64,000 bases of DNA, taken from Paenibacillus glycanilyticus (GTDB lineage: Bacteria; Bacillota; Bacilli; Paenibacillales; Paenibacillaceae). Both the position numbers and the translations under genes were made by a program. Shown in pieces: positions 8,640 through 18,015 of this stretch. Location: positions 62,001-126,000 of the forward strand of contig NZ_JAMBNP010000006.1 of assembly GCF_023715145.1 (NCBI RefSeq), in the 5' to 3' direction. Below the pieces are notes generated by a model. It was not told the origin of the DNA. It searched no databases and saw only the letters and a list, made by a program, of their open reading frames with translations. How positions within the stretch are numbered: position 1 is the stretch's first letter; each line of letters starts with the position of its first letter.

Positions 8640-9677
8640 TTATTCCCCTCCATTCCCTGCTTTTGCACCGAAATTTGTATTTGAACCCGCTGTATATTCG
8701 TCACTATCGTGACCTTCCAGCAGTTCTTTTACATATGCATGCACTTTATCTTCGTTTTTGACGGCTAAAACCGAGGCCCCATGCAAATTTCTGCCTTCAA
8801 GCATATCCATCGGCGGCACTTGCGCAGAACCTGCCATTTCGCTTTTGGAGCCTAGGGATGCAAGCTTCAGCATATCGGAGACGTCCAAATTTGTTTGAAT
8901 ATAGGGAGCAACGCTTTCCACGATTTGTTTAATACGGGTCAGATTCCAGCCGGATTTCAGTTTGTCCGCAACAGCCGCAAGCAGCTTCCGCTGCCGTTCG
9001 GTGCGGGAGAAATCGCTCATTGCGTCATGGCGAAAACGGACATATTGCAAAGCTTTTGTTCCGTCTAATTTTTGCATGCCTTTTTTCAAATGAATGTCAT
9101 ATACGTTGCCGTCCGCGTTGTCCGTATAATTCATATCCTTTTCTACATCCAGGTCTACACCGTCAATTGCGTCAATCAGCGATTTGAAACCCTCGAAATC
9201 GGTATAGATATAATATTGAACATGGAAGCCAAGCAGGCTGCCTGCGGTCTTCATCGCCAAATTGGGACCGCCGAGCGCGAGAGCCGTATTGATTCGCCCT
9301 TCACCGTGACCTTCTATAGTGACGTAAGTATCCCGCAGCACTGAAAACAAGCGGGCTTGCTTCGTCAAAGGATTAATGGAAGCAACAAGCAAGGAATCCG
9401 AACGTGCGGATTCGTTCTTCTTCAACCCCCTGTTATCCCCTCCCATCAGAAGAATGTTAACGAGCTCTGTTCCCGTCCACTCTTCGGGCTTCAAGGTTTC
9501 GTCTTCCGCATGGCTGCCAATCCGCAATTCGTTCTTAGGCTTGTCGAGTCCATCCAACGCCCGATAGACGCCCATGCTCTGATGCCCGAAATAACCTAAG
9601 ACAATAAGGATTAAAATAACGGCAGTTATCCAAATCGTCCATTTCTTTCGGGCTCCTGTTGCTGCTTTATTGCTCAC
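8640..9677 (-). CDS. LytR-CpsA-Psr (LCP) family cell-wall glycopolymer transferase
   Basis: A 345-aa membrane-anchored LCP protein. After a short basic N terminus, a single transmembrane helix (about 12-32) is followed by the extracytoplasmic LCP domain. Family hallmarks visible are ILLMGGDNR, the arginine/aspartate pair in SDSLLVASINP, SVLRDTYV, INTALALGG, the GVDLDVEKDM segment and LDGTKALQYVRFRHD. LCP proteins attach teichoic acids or capsular polymers from undecaprenyl carriers to peptidoglycan. Start is GTG at 9677 with AAGGAGG upstream. It is the first gene of a two-gene unit with the OatA-like protein, and both act at the cell wall. Confidence 0.92.
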   Translation of the reverse strand: MSNKAATGARKKWTIWITAVILILIVLGYFGHQSMGVYRALDGLDKPKNELRIGSHAEDETLKPEEWTGTELVNILLMGGDNRGLKKNESARSDSLLVASINPLTKQARLFSVLRDTYVTIEGHGEGRINTALALGGPNLAMKTAGSLLGFHVQYYIYTDFEGFKSLIDAIDGVDLDVEKDMNYTDNADGNVYDIHLKKGMQKLDGTKALQYVRFRHDAMSDFSRTERQRKLLAAVADKLKSGWNLTRIKQIVESVAPYIQTNLDVSDMLKLASLGSKSEMAGSAQVPPMDMLEGRNLHGASVLAVKNEDKVHAYVKELLEGHDSDEYTAGSNTNFGAKAGNGGE

Positions 9678-9712
9678 TTTAATTTCCTCCTTGTCTTCCC
9701 TAGTGCAGACAC

Positions 9713-9718
9713 AGTATA
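9713..9718 (-). promoter_or_regulatory. possible -10 element of the LCP operon
   Basis: On the minus strand TATACT stands about 35 bp before the GTG start of the LCP gene. No convincing TTGACA-like -35 lies 16-18 bp upstream, so this is a tentative call. Confidence 0.3.
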
Positions 9719-9775
9719 GGACGAGGATATAATCGCAATAAGGAGGAGTTGTAATGAAGTTGTAAAGTCGGGATG

Positions 9776-9825
9776 CAAAAAGGGGCTGCCCTATGCGTCA
9801 TAAAATGACGCTGGGACAGTCCCCT
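9776..9825 (-). terminator. imperfect terminator-like hairpin
   Basis: Read on the minus strand, a long imperfect stem (AGGGGACTGTCCC pairing across a central GCGTCAT/ATGACGC arm) ends in TTTTT. It lies just upstream of the LCP promoter region and acts as a second barrier after the ArsR-type gene. Confidence 0.6.
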
Positions 9826-9865
9826 GTTAATTTAATTGCATGTCTTCTCTGCTTAAACGACCTTA

Positions 9866-9903
9866 TAAAAAAGGGACTGCTGAGTGATCATCAGCAGTCC
9901 TTT
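9866..9903 (-). terminator. terminator of the ArsR/arabinofuranosidase unit
   Basis: A 10-bp perfect stem (GGACTGCTGA with TCAGCAGTCC, 9874-9883 and 9891-9900) with a T run on the minus strand, about 50 bp after the ArsR-type gene. Confidence 0.8.
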
Positions 9904-9953
9904 AACGGCCCCTCCCCATTTGGGCGGGCGACGCCACAATGCGAGCCCAGCAT

Positions 9954-10871
9954 TCACTCGCTATAGTGCACGCGGAAAATCATGTCCTGGTTGTAATTGC
10001 CGAAGCCCTTGCCAAACAACGTCAGGCCGCCGACATGAGCGGCGTTGTCTTCGACGGCTAGGCGGAATACCCACTGATTGCGATTGAGGCCAATCTGGTC
10101 GATTCCGATATCCGAGATTTGCTGGCCATCGATGAAGGTGCCGTTTTTCTGGACGCGGATAATCTTGAGCAGACCGTATTGGTTGACGAAATCCTGCCAC
10201 CATGACGGCGTGTATTTCCCTTTTACAGCGCCGTAATCGCCGGGACTGGTCCACATGCCGATCCGAACGCCGTTAAGCGCAAAGACGATATCCGACGGCC
10301 AGTTCTCGTTATAACCCGGCGCCTCCGAGCTGATCTCAAGCACAATCTCCAGCTCCTCGGGGCGCTGTCCCGGCAGCAGATAGTTGGGAATCCGGTACTC
10401 GACATATCCTTTGCCAAACCATAGAATGCCGGCATTCATCCGCTCCGGTTCGAGAAAATATCTCGGATCGTCGAATTGCCCGATAACCTTCTCGGTTGTC
10501 GCGATCCCGCAGGTCGGATACACCTCATACTCCGTATAATGCCCGACGGGTATGCTGATTTCATGGGTCTTCTTCTGCACAAATCCAGTCTGAGGCAGAT
10601 CAATCTGAATCCGGGAGGCGGAAATCTCGCAGATCTTATGCGTGCCCCCCTGCTTCCGGACCATCTTGGTCTGAATGACTCCCGCCTGCTCCAGCTTGCG
10701 GACATGCATCGTCACGATGGCACTGCTTAATCCAAGCGCGGCAGCGAGATCCTTCACGTTCATCGGCTCCGGGGCTGCAGCGAGCAGATCAAGAATAGTT
10801 AATCGTACAGGACTAGCCAGCGCTTCATAAAGCGGAAGCCAGGCATGGTCTGTATCGGCTTTGATTAGCAT
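9954..10871 (-). CDS. ArsR-type winged-helix regulator with large C-terminal domain
   Basis: A 305-aa predicted transcription factor. Residues about 8-90 form an ArsR-type winged helix (EALASPVRLTILDLL, DLAAALGLSSAIVTMHVRKL). The remaining 200 residues are much longer than in ordinary ArsR proteins; they are rich in aromatic and beta-strand-like segments (YVEYRIPNYLL, WPSDIVFALNG, WWQDFVNQYG) and could be a beta-sandwich ligand-binding module. It lies 13 bp after the GH51 arabinofuranosidase gene and is almost certainly cotranscribed, so a role as a sugar-responsive regulator of that operon is likely but inferred. No cysteine metal site like that of ArsR itself is apparent in the winged helix. 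Confidence 0.75.
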   Translation of the reverse strand: MLIKADTDHAWLPLYEALASPVRLTILDLLAAAPEPMNVKDLAAALGLSSAIVTMHVRKLEQAGVIQTKMVRKQGGTHKICEISASRIQIDLPQTGFVQKKTHEISIPVGHYTEYEVYPTCGIATTEKVIGQFDDPRYFLEPERMNAGILWFGKGYVEYRIPNYLLPGQRPEELEIVLEISSEAPGYNENWPSDIVFALNGVRIGMWTSPGDYGAVKGKYTPSWWQDFVNQYGLLKIIRVQKNGTFIDGQQISDIGIDQIGLNRNQWVFRLAVEDNAAHVGGLTLFGKGFGNYNQDMIFRVHYSE

Positions 10872-10884
10872 GTTTCACGTCCTG

Positions 10885-12414
<1,530 letters not shown>

Positions 12415-12650
12415 TTATTGAAATAATAGGAAGAATACCTTTATTAAACACCAGCCCTTGCAATAATGCAATAACGAATTCATATATAATTGAATTAATA
12501 AAAATATTAATCACTAAAAAACAACTTAATGCCCAAACTATCCATTATTTAAGAAGTTCTTTGTTGAGTATGCGGCTTGTTTCGTCTAAACTGGAATCAG
12601 CAGGTAATTTTCCGGATGGTTCGCCATTTATTGCAGGAGATGAAATACAA

Positions 12651-13472
12651 ATGCCCAGCAAAATTCGCTCACTAGACGATGCAGCCGGACATGTCATACA
12701 GCTATTGGCTAGATTTCTTCATGTCGACACGCTCTTCATTGCGATTCAAGAAGGTTCAATCAATCGGATTGTACATGCCCATAACCGTAAAGATGCCTTG
12801 GCGCAAAGAGGCATGACCTTCCGTTCGGATGTCAGTGAGGTTATTGGACAACGCTCCCACTTTGCCGTGCCTTTCGAAACAGGCGATTGCCTTGTTCATG
12901 GCGCAATCTACCTGGCAGATCGCGACCCCTTATCCCCCGGCGAGGATGAGCTGTTGGTCTTGAATTCCATGGCTTCGCTTCTTAGCTATACCATTGAGCT
13001 CGAATGCGCAACCGTTACAGACAGTCTGACGGGATTGTACAACCGAAGATTTCTGGATGAATGGTTTGAACGGAATTCGGACGATGCGCCGCTTGGCGTT
13101 ATGTTCATTGATCTGAATGAATTCAAACAGATTAACGATACTTACGGCCATGACTTTGGGGATCTCTTATTGATTGAAATCGCGAACCGGCTCAAGCAGC
13201 AGATTCGGCAGAGCGACCGTATCGTCCGTTACGGAGGCGACGAAATTATCATTTGCTTCCAGCACTTGAGCGAAGATAGCGGAGTACGGGCTGTTCACGA
13301 TAAAATTAACGCCTCCTTCCTTGATCCGTTTCTCATCAACGGTCAGCGAGTCTCTATAACAGCCAGTATTGGCGTAAGCTCTAACCAGGGCCGTTATGCC
13401 AGCTTGAAGCAGCTGATTATGGATGCGGACCAGGCCATGTACCAGATGAAGCAGACGCGAAAAAAACCTTGA
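12651..13472 (+). CDS. GAF-GGDEF diguanylate cyclase
   Basis: Predicted cytosolic diguanylate cyclase (c-di-GMP synthesis). The N-terminal half (about 5-135) looks like a GAF sensor domain; the C-terminal half is a GGDEF domain with DSLTGLYNRR, MFIDLNEFKQINDTYGHDFGD and active-site YGGDEI (a conservative F-to-I change at the last position). The product-inhibition site RQSD sits exactly five residues before it. Start choice: ATG 12651 has AGGAGA 10 nt upstream and begins at the GAF helix, giving 273 aa; an in-frame ATG at 12570 without a good binding site, and the frame open as far as 12381, are alternatives. There is no transmembrane segment. Confidence 0.88.
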   Translation: MPSKIRSLDDAAGHVIQLLARFLHVDTLFIAIQEGSINRIVHAHNRKDALAQRGMTFRSDVSEVIGQRSHFAVPFETGDCLVHGAIYLADRDPLSPGEDELLVLNSMASLLSYTIELECATVTDSLTGLYNRRFLDEWFERNSDDAPLGVMFIDLNEFKQINDTYGHDFGDLLLIEIANRLKQQIRQSDRIVRYGGDEIIICFQHLSEDSGVRAVHDKINASFLDPFLINGQRVSITASIGVSSNQGRYASLKQLIMDADQAMYQMKQTRKKP

Positions 13473-13509
13473 AGATGCGAGCATCAGCTCTGCACCTTCA
13501 AGGTTTTTT
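13461..13509. terminator. bidirectional terminator between diguanylate cyclase and TSUP genes
   Basis: AAAAAACCTTGAAG at 13461-13474 pairs perfectly with CTTCAAGGTTTTTT at 13496-13509. The hairpin includes the cyclase stop codon and has runs of A and T on both flanks, so it can stop transcription from both convergent genes. Confidence 0.85.
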
Positions 13510-13526
13510 GGTTTGAGGGGCATCCT

Positions 13527-14255
13527 TTATCCGATGATTCCGTTTACCGCTGTCCATAAGCCCGTAACCAAGATCAGCCATAGAGCTATTGTTTTAAATA
13601 ACCGGTCATTTAAGCGGCCAACTGCTTTAATCCCAATGATCACACCGATAATAAGCGCCGGAACCGCCCAGCCTGCAGTCTCCATGGCTGCCTGATTAAG
13701 CAGCCCTTCATATACATAGGTCCCGATCGTAATTATGTTCAAGATAAGAGAATACGCCGTAATATTCGCCCGAAAGGTCATCTTGTCGAGGCCTTGGTTG
13801 GTTAAAAAGAGTGCCGCCGGCGGTCCGCTCATTGAAATACTCCCGTTCAGAAATCCGCTTAACGCCCCGACGGGCGCATAAGCCAGCCGGCCTAGCGGTA
13901 AGCTTCTTCCGCTTAGCATCAGAATGGATACGACGGCAACAAGCATGCCTGCTCCAAGCTTCAACGCATTCGCTGGAACATAAATCAAAGCATACGTTCC
14001 AAGCGGAGCCGCCAGAAGACTTGCGACGAGAAGCGGCCAAATCTGCCTGATCCGGATATGCTTGCGGCTGCTGTACATTACGGCAATATTGGTCAGCAGA
14101 CTTAATGCAACGACGACCGGAACAGCCTGCTGCAGCGGCATAAGCTTCACAAGCAGCGGCATGGATATAAGAGCAAACCCAAAGCTCGTTAACCCCTGCA
14201 CAAAGCCCGCGAGCAGGACAATCATAAATACAACTACAATTTCATCAAGATGCAT
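13527..14255 (-). CDS. TSUP (TauE/SafE) family membrane permease
   Basis: A 242-aa polytopic membrane protein of the TSUP family, with an N-terminal segment GFVQGLTSFGFALISMPLL and a repeat-like second half (GALSGFLNGSISMSGPPAALFL) typical of these anion exporters. Members move sulfite, sulfonates, sulfoacetate or other organic anions; the substrate here is not predictable. It starts 22 bp after the galactanase gene on the same strand, with no terminator seen between, so read-through from that gene is possible. Its Shine-Dalgarno (CAGGAG) is 13 nt from the ATG, which is long and suggests modest translation. Confidence 0.85.
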   Translation of the reverse strand: MHLDEIVVVFMIVLLAGFVQGLTSFGFALISMPLLVKLMPLQQAVPVVVALSLLTNIAVMYSSRKHIRIRQIWPLLVASLLAAPLGTYALIYVPANALKLGAGMLVAVVSILMLSGRSLPLGRLAYAPVGALSGFLNGSISMSGPPAALFLTNQGLDKMTFRANITAYSLILNIITIGTYVYEGLLNQAAMETAGWAVPALIIGVIIGIKAVGRLNDRLFKTIALWLILVTGLWTAVNGIIG

Positions 14256-14277
14256 AACCGGTTAAAAACTCCTGTTT

Positions 14278-17200
14278 CTATTTAAGCAGGCGATAGATGA
14301 CTTCTGCTGCCTCCGCGCGCGTCATCGATGCCGCCGGCGCAAACCGGTCGCCACCTCGTCCTTTCAGCAGTCCCTGCTCATATGCCCATTGTACAGAAGG
14401 CAATGCCCAATCTGCAATCAACGTTTTATCCCAGAACGGAAGATCGACTCCAGAAGCGGATGTCACGGCGGCTTTATGCGAGATTTCGTAAGCTTTGGCC
14501 AGCATAACCGCCATCTCCTGGCGCGTAATAGTGCCATTAGGCACGAATTGAACGGACGAACGGCCTTTTACAAGTCCCGCCTTATAAGCAGCGGATACAG
14601 CGTCGGCATACCAGGCCGACGCCGGCACATCGCTGAAGTGCGGCGTATGGTCCGTGCCGCTTGCAAGCTTCAGAGCTCGAACAAGGATAGCGGTAAATCC
14701 TGCACGGCTGATCTCGCGTTCCGGCTCATAGCTTGAAGCGGAGGTTCCGTTAAGGATCTGCTTTGCCGAAAGAGAAGTGATTGCCTGCAAGGCCCAGTGG
14801 GTGGCCGGCACATCCGTATAGGACTTGTCGAATTCCAACAGAGCATAGCTGCTGAAATGCGTGACCGACGCTTCCCATACCCCATTCGCCAATTGCCCGC
14901 CTGCATACTGAATCGATCCGTCTTCACCCATATAATAAATGCCCGTTAATTCGGGATTGCCGTTCTGCAGCGCCTTCATTCGCAAGGTGAGCGGGCTGCT
15001 GAAGACGGAAAGCTTCTCCGCGTTACCTGCTGCATCCGTAACCGAGAGTTCAAAGTTATAGATGGTGCTAAGTGAACGAACGTTTTCGCCCGTGCTGCCA
15101 AGCAGCTTTTCCGCTGCATCTCCCGTTACCGGAACAAAGCTTAGCGTAATTTTGCTGCCCGCTTCGGTCTTCAGCTTAGCCAGCAGATCAGCAGCAACAG
15201 ACGTTGGAATCGTAACGGACAAGTTCCCTGCCGAAAGGGTAATAGGACCTCTCTCCAATTGATCGTACAAACCGGATGGCAGAATCACTTGAGTCGTTCC
15301 TTCCGGTAATGTTACGGCGTACCCGCCCTTCCCGTCTTCAGCCAATTGCGAGGAGATAATCGTAGCAACATCACCGTTGCCCACTGCCCCGCCGTTACCG
15401 ATGCTGCCGCCATTTCCGTTATCATCGCCGCCGGAAGGCAGATCACCCGTTCTCACAAGCGCAATATCGTCCATATAGCCCCATGCGCCTGCCGGAGCAT
15501 CCAAGTCAAAGCCGAAGGATACTTTTCCGTCTCTAACTTCAATATTGCTGACCGTATACGAGTGCCAATCATTCCAGCCTGTATTTACGATATTGGCGCT
15601 GTATGTTTTCCCGCCGGATTTAGCGTACAAGCTTATCTTCTGGTCGTCATACACGCCGCCGGAAGCCGAAGCGCGCAGCTCATAGATACCGTTATCCAGA
15701 TTCTCGAGCGATTGCGTAATCACATACTTAAAGGCTGTGCCAAACCAGTAATTCAGCGCATATTCGCCGGATTTGGCATTCGCAGCATTATGCTCAACCT
15801 TCGCCGCTCCTGTCTCCCCGGTTATTGTCCAAGGCGTCAGAGCGCCGTTCTCAAAGCCCGGATTTTGCGCGACATTAACCTCTACAGCTTCCGCCTTCAC
15901 CAGCTCAAGCTTGTCAAAATAACCCCATGCGTTAGCCGGTCCGTTAACGCTGATGCCTACCTTAATCTGACCGTCCGTGACCTGAATATCACCAACCGTA
16001 TATGGCTTCCAGACATTAAATCCTGCGTTTGTTACCGGTGCGCTATAAGTCTGGCCGCCGGTTTCTGCCGTCAAAGAAATGACCTGATCCGCATATTCGC
16101 CGCCTGAAGCATAACCGCGAAGCTCATACGTTCCGTTCTCAAGTCCTGTCACGGTCTGGGTTACTTCATAAGCAAACGCCGAGCCGGACCAATAGTTCAA
16201 GGCATATTCCCCGGCCTTGGCATTACCGGCATTATGCTCTATCTTCACTGCTCCGGAATCACCGGTTACCGTCCAATCCGACAACGTGCCGCTTTCGAAG
16301 CTGCCGTCCTTCAGCAGATTCGGGCTGCCCGTCACCGTAACCTCAACAGAGGTACGAAGAGCTGTTCCCGCCACATCACCTTGAACCGTAAACGTCCCTG
16401 GCGTATTCGCAAGCTCCGAATCATATTCATCCCATTCGACTGCTTTGGCCGTAATGGTTCCTTCGTTATAGAGCACCTTCGCATCGGCCGGCAGCACGAA
16501 AGCATCCCCCGTTGCAATCGTAACCGGCGTTGCAGGATAGACAAGGATCGGATCAATTGTGCTCATGCTTCCCGGCACATATTGGAACGCATTAAGCGAG
16601 TCAAGCGCATTGCCTTCATAGTCAAACATCGCCTGATTCTCCCATGCATTGCCCTCGCCTTGCTTCCAGCCTACGCCTGCCAGCCAGGCCGGCTCCCAGT
16701 AGAAGACGCCGAGTCCAAGACCGCCCTGCACATGCGCAACGGTATTCAGCACCGTCTCGGTCACCAGCTTCTGATTCGCAACCGATGCTTCCAATCCAAC
16801 CAGCTTTGTTTCATTCTCGCCAACCGTATTGGGATGATTGTCGCCGTTCTCGAGTGTCTGGGGATAAGACGTTTCCGCGACAACGATCTGCTTGCCGTAT
16901 CTGGCGGCTACATCATCCATATTGGATTTCAACTGCTGGAACGTGCCATGCCAGAAAGGATAATACGACATGCCGATAACGTCGTAATCGACATCCCTAG
17001 CTTCCATTGCGTCAAAAAAGCTGCGGAACTTGCTGTTGCTGCCGCCTTCCGCCAAATGAAGCATAATCTGAGTCGATTGGCCAATCGGCATTGTATCTCT
17101 CACTGCCTTCGTGCCTTCGCTAATCAGTTGGGCTAGGTTATCCATATTGCCCGTCGAGCCGTCAGGCAGCAGCATGCCGCTGTTAATTTCGTTGCCGATC

Positions 17201-17721
17201 TGCACCATGTCCGGATATGCATCCGCTTCTGCAAGATCACTCATAACATCCCTCGTATAATCATATACCGCCGTCTTTAGATCGGCGAAGCTAAGATCCT
17301 TCCATGCCGCAGGCTTAACCTGCTGTCCCGGATCCGCCCAGAAGTCGGAATAATGGAAGTCCAGAAGCAGCTTAAGCCCCTCAGCCTTCACTCTACCCGC
17401 CATCGCCAGCACATGCTCCTTATCGTTATAGCCATCTGCCTGCACCGGATTATTCCATAGGCGAAGCCGAACGTAGTTAACGCCATGATTTTTCATAATG
17501 GTGAGCAGATCCTGCTGGGTCCCGCCATCATAAAACTTCACGTTCCTATCCTCGAGCGCCTGAAGCGTCGAAATATCCACGCCTTTAATAAACGTATCGG
17601 GATCGGACAGATTGCTTTCCGCCGCTTCCGCCTTCTTTACTTGTCCAATACTCAACAGCGATGTAAGCGCTAACGTAAATGTGAAAAATAAAAGAATGCT
17701 TTTTTTAGCTAACTTTTTCAT
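14278..17721 (-). CDS. cell-surface GH53 endo-beta-1,4-galactanase with CBM61-like and SLH modules
   Basis: Secreted 1147-aa arabinogalactan endo-1,4-beta-galactosidase. Order: signal peptide (1-33, cleavage near AEA), GH53 catalytic domain (about 44-385) with acid/base E178 in QIGNEINSG and nucleophile E283 in VVAETSYP, a bacterial Ig-like segment (about 390-465), two homologous carbohydrate-binding modules (about 468-610 and 616-757; both contain HNA.NAK.GEYALNYW, resembling CBM61 galactan-binding modules), a Gly/Asn linker, an uncharacterised beta-rich region, and three SLH repeats (about 960-1147). The SLH repeats should hold the enzyme on the cell wall, keeping released galacto-oligosaccharides near the importer encoded just upstream. 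The start is well supported by GGGAGG at 17729-17734. Confidence 0.95.
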   Translation of the reverse strand: MKKLAKKSILLFFTFTLALTSLLSIGQVKKAEAAESNLSDPDTFIKGVDISTLQALEDRNVKFYDGGTQQDLLTIMKNHGVNYVRLRLWNNPVQADGYNDKEHVLAMAGRVKAEGLKLLLDFHYSDFWADPGQQVKPAAWKDLSFADLKTAVYDYTRDVMSDLAEADAYPDMVQIGNEINSGMLLPDGSTGNMDNLAQLISEGTKAVRDTMPIGQSTQIMLHLAEGGSNSKFRSFFDAMEARDVDYDVIGMSYYPFWHGTFQQLKSNMDDVAARYGKQIVVAETSYPQTLENGDNHPNTVGENETKLVGLEASVANQKLVTETVLNTVAHVQGGLGLGVFYWEPAWLAGVGWKQGEGNAWENQAMFDYEGNALDSLNAFQYVPGSMSTIDPILVYPATPVTIATGDAFVLPADAKVLYNEGTITAKAVEWDEYDSELANTPGTFTVQGDVAGTALRTSVEVTVTGSPNLLKDGSFESGTLSDWTVTGDSGAVKIEHNAGNAKAGEYALNYWSGSAFAYEVTQTVTGLENGTYELRGYASGGEYADQVISLTAETGGQTYSAPVTNAGFNVWKPYTVGDIQVTDGQIKVGISVNGPANAWGYFDKLELVKAEAVEVNVAQNPGFENGALTPWTITGETGAAKVEHNAANAKSGEYALNYWFGTAFKYVITQSLENLDNGIYELRASASGGVYDDQKISLYAKSGGKTYSANIVNTGWNDWHSYTVSNIEVRDGKVSFGFDLDAPAGAWGYMDDIALVRTGDLPSGGDDNGNGGSIGNGGAVGNGDVATIISSQLAEDGKGGYAVTLPEGTTQVILPSGLYDQLERGPITLSAGNLSVTIPTSVAADLLAKLKTEAGSKITLSFVPVTGDAAEKLLGSTGENVRSLSTIYNFELSVTDAAGNAEKLSVFSSPLTLRMKALQNGNPELTGIYYMGEDGSIQYAGGQLANGVWEASVTHFSSYALLEFDKSYTDVPATHWALQAITSLSAKQILNGTSASSYEPEREISRAGFTAILVRALKLASGTDHTPHFSDVPASAWYADAVSAAYKAGLVKGRSSVQFVPNGTITRQEMAVMLAKAYEISHKAAVTSASGVDLPFWDKTLIADWALPSVQWAYEQGLLKGRGGDRFAPAASMTRAEAAEVIYRLLK

Positions 17722-17745
17722 CTTTTTTCCTCCCTTTTTGGGTTT

Positions 17746-17774
17746 TAAAAAGGAGGAGACATTAGTCCCCTCCT
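17746..17774 (-). terminator. terminator or attenuator between ABC importer operon and galactanase
   Basis: On the minus strand AGGAGGGGAC, a TAAT loop and GTCTCCTCCT form a 10-bp stem with one mismatch, followed by five Ts at 17746-17750. The galactanase ribosome binding site begins only about 12 bp later, leaving no room for a promoter between. It ends the importer transcript, attenuates the galactanase, or both. Confidence 0.65.
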
Positions 17775-17810
17775 ACTACCCGATTAGAAGTCTCATAATT
17801 GAGAACGTTT

Positions 17811-17986
17811 TTGCGTGAGGAAAAGTGGTGTCCACTGAGGAGCGTAAGCGTTCGCCTTTGTCTGCGGGAAATCCATTGAGATTAAATTCAAATTTCCTGC
17901 AGACAACAGTTACAACGAATGTGAGTAATAACTATCAAACTTACTCACATTCAGTGGACCGAAGGGGATGCCACTTTCCTGCGCAA
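17811..17986. repeat. structured inverted-repeat element (about 176 bp)
   Basis: An intergenic element bounded by imperfect terminal inverted repeats (17811-17828 with 17971-17986, TTGCG...AGGAAA...GTGG). Inside are a 9-bp stem (GTCCACTGA 17830-17838 with TCAGTGGAC 17951-17959), a 15-bp hairpin with one mismatch (17858-17872 with 17892-17906) and a perfect 12-bp hairpin (GAATGTGAGTAA 17917-17928 with TTACTCACATTC 17941-17952). The whole would fold as a closed stem with two arms. It holds no convincing ORF. It resembles a miniature, non-coding dispersed repeat; copy number elsewhere cannot be seen here. Confidence 0.7.
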
Positions 17987-18015
17987 CTCTCGTTCTCTTC
18001 CGTTTATTGAGCCCC

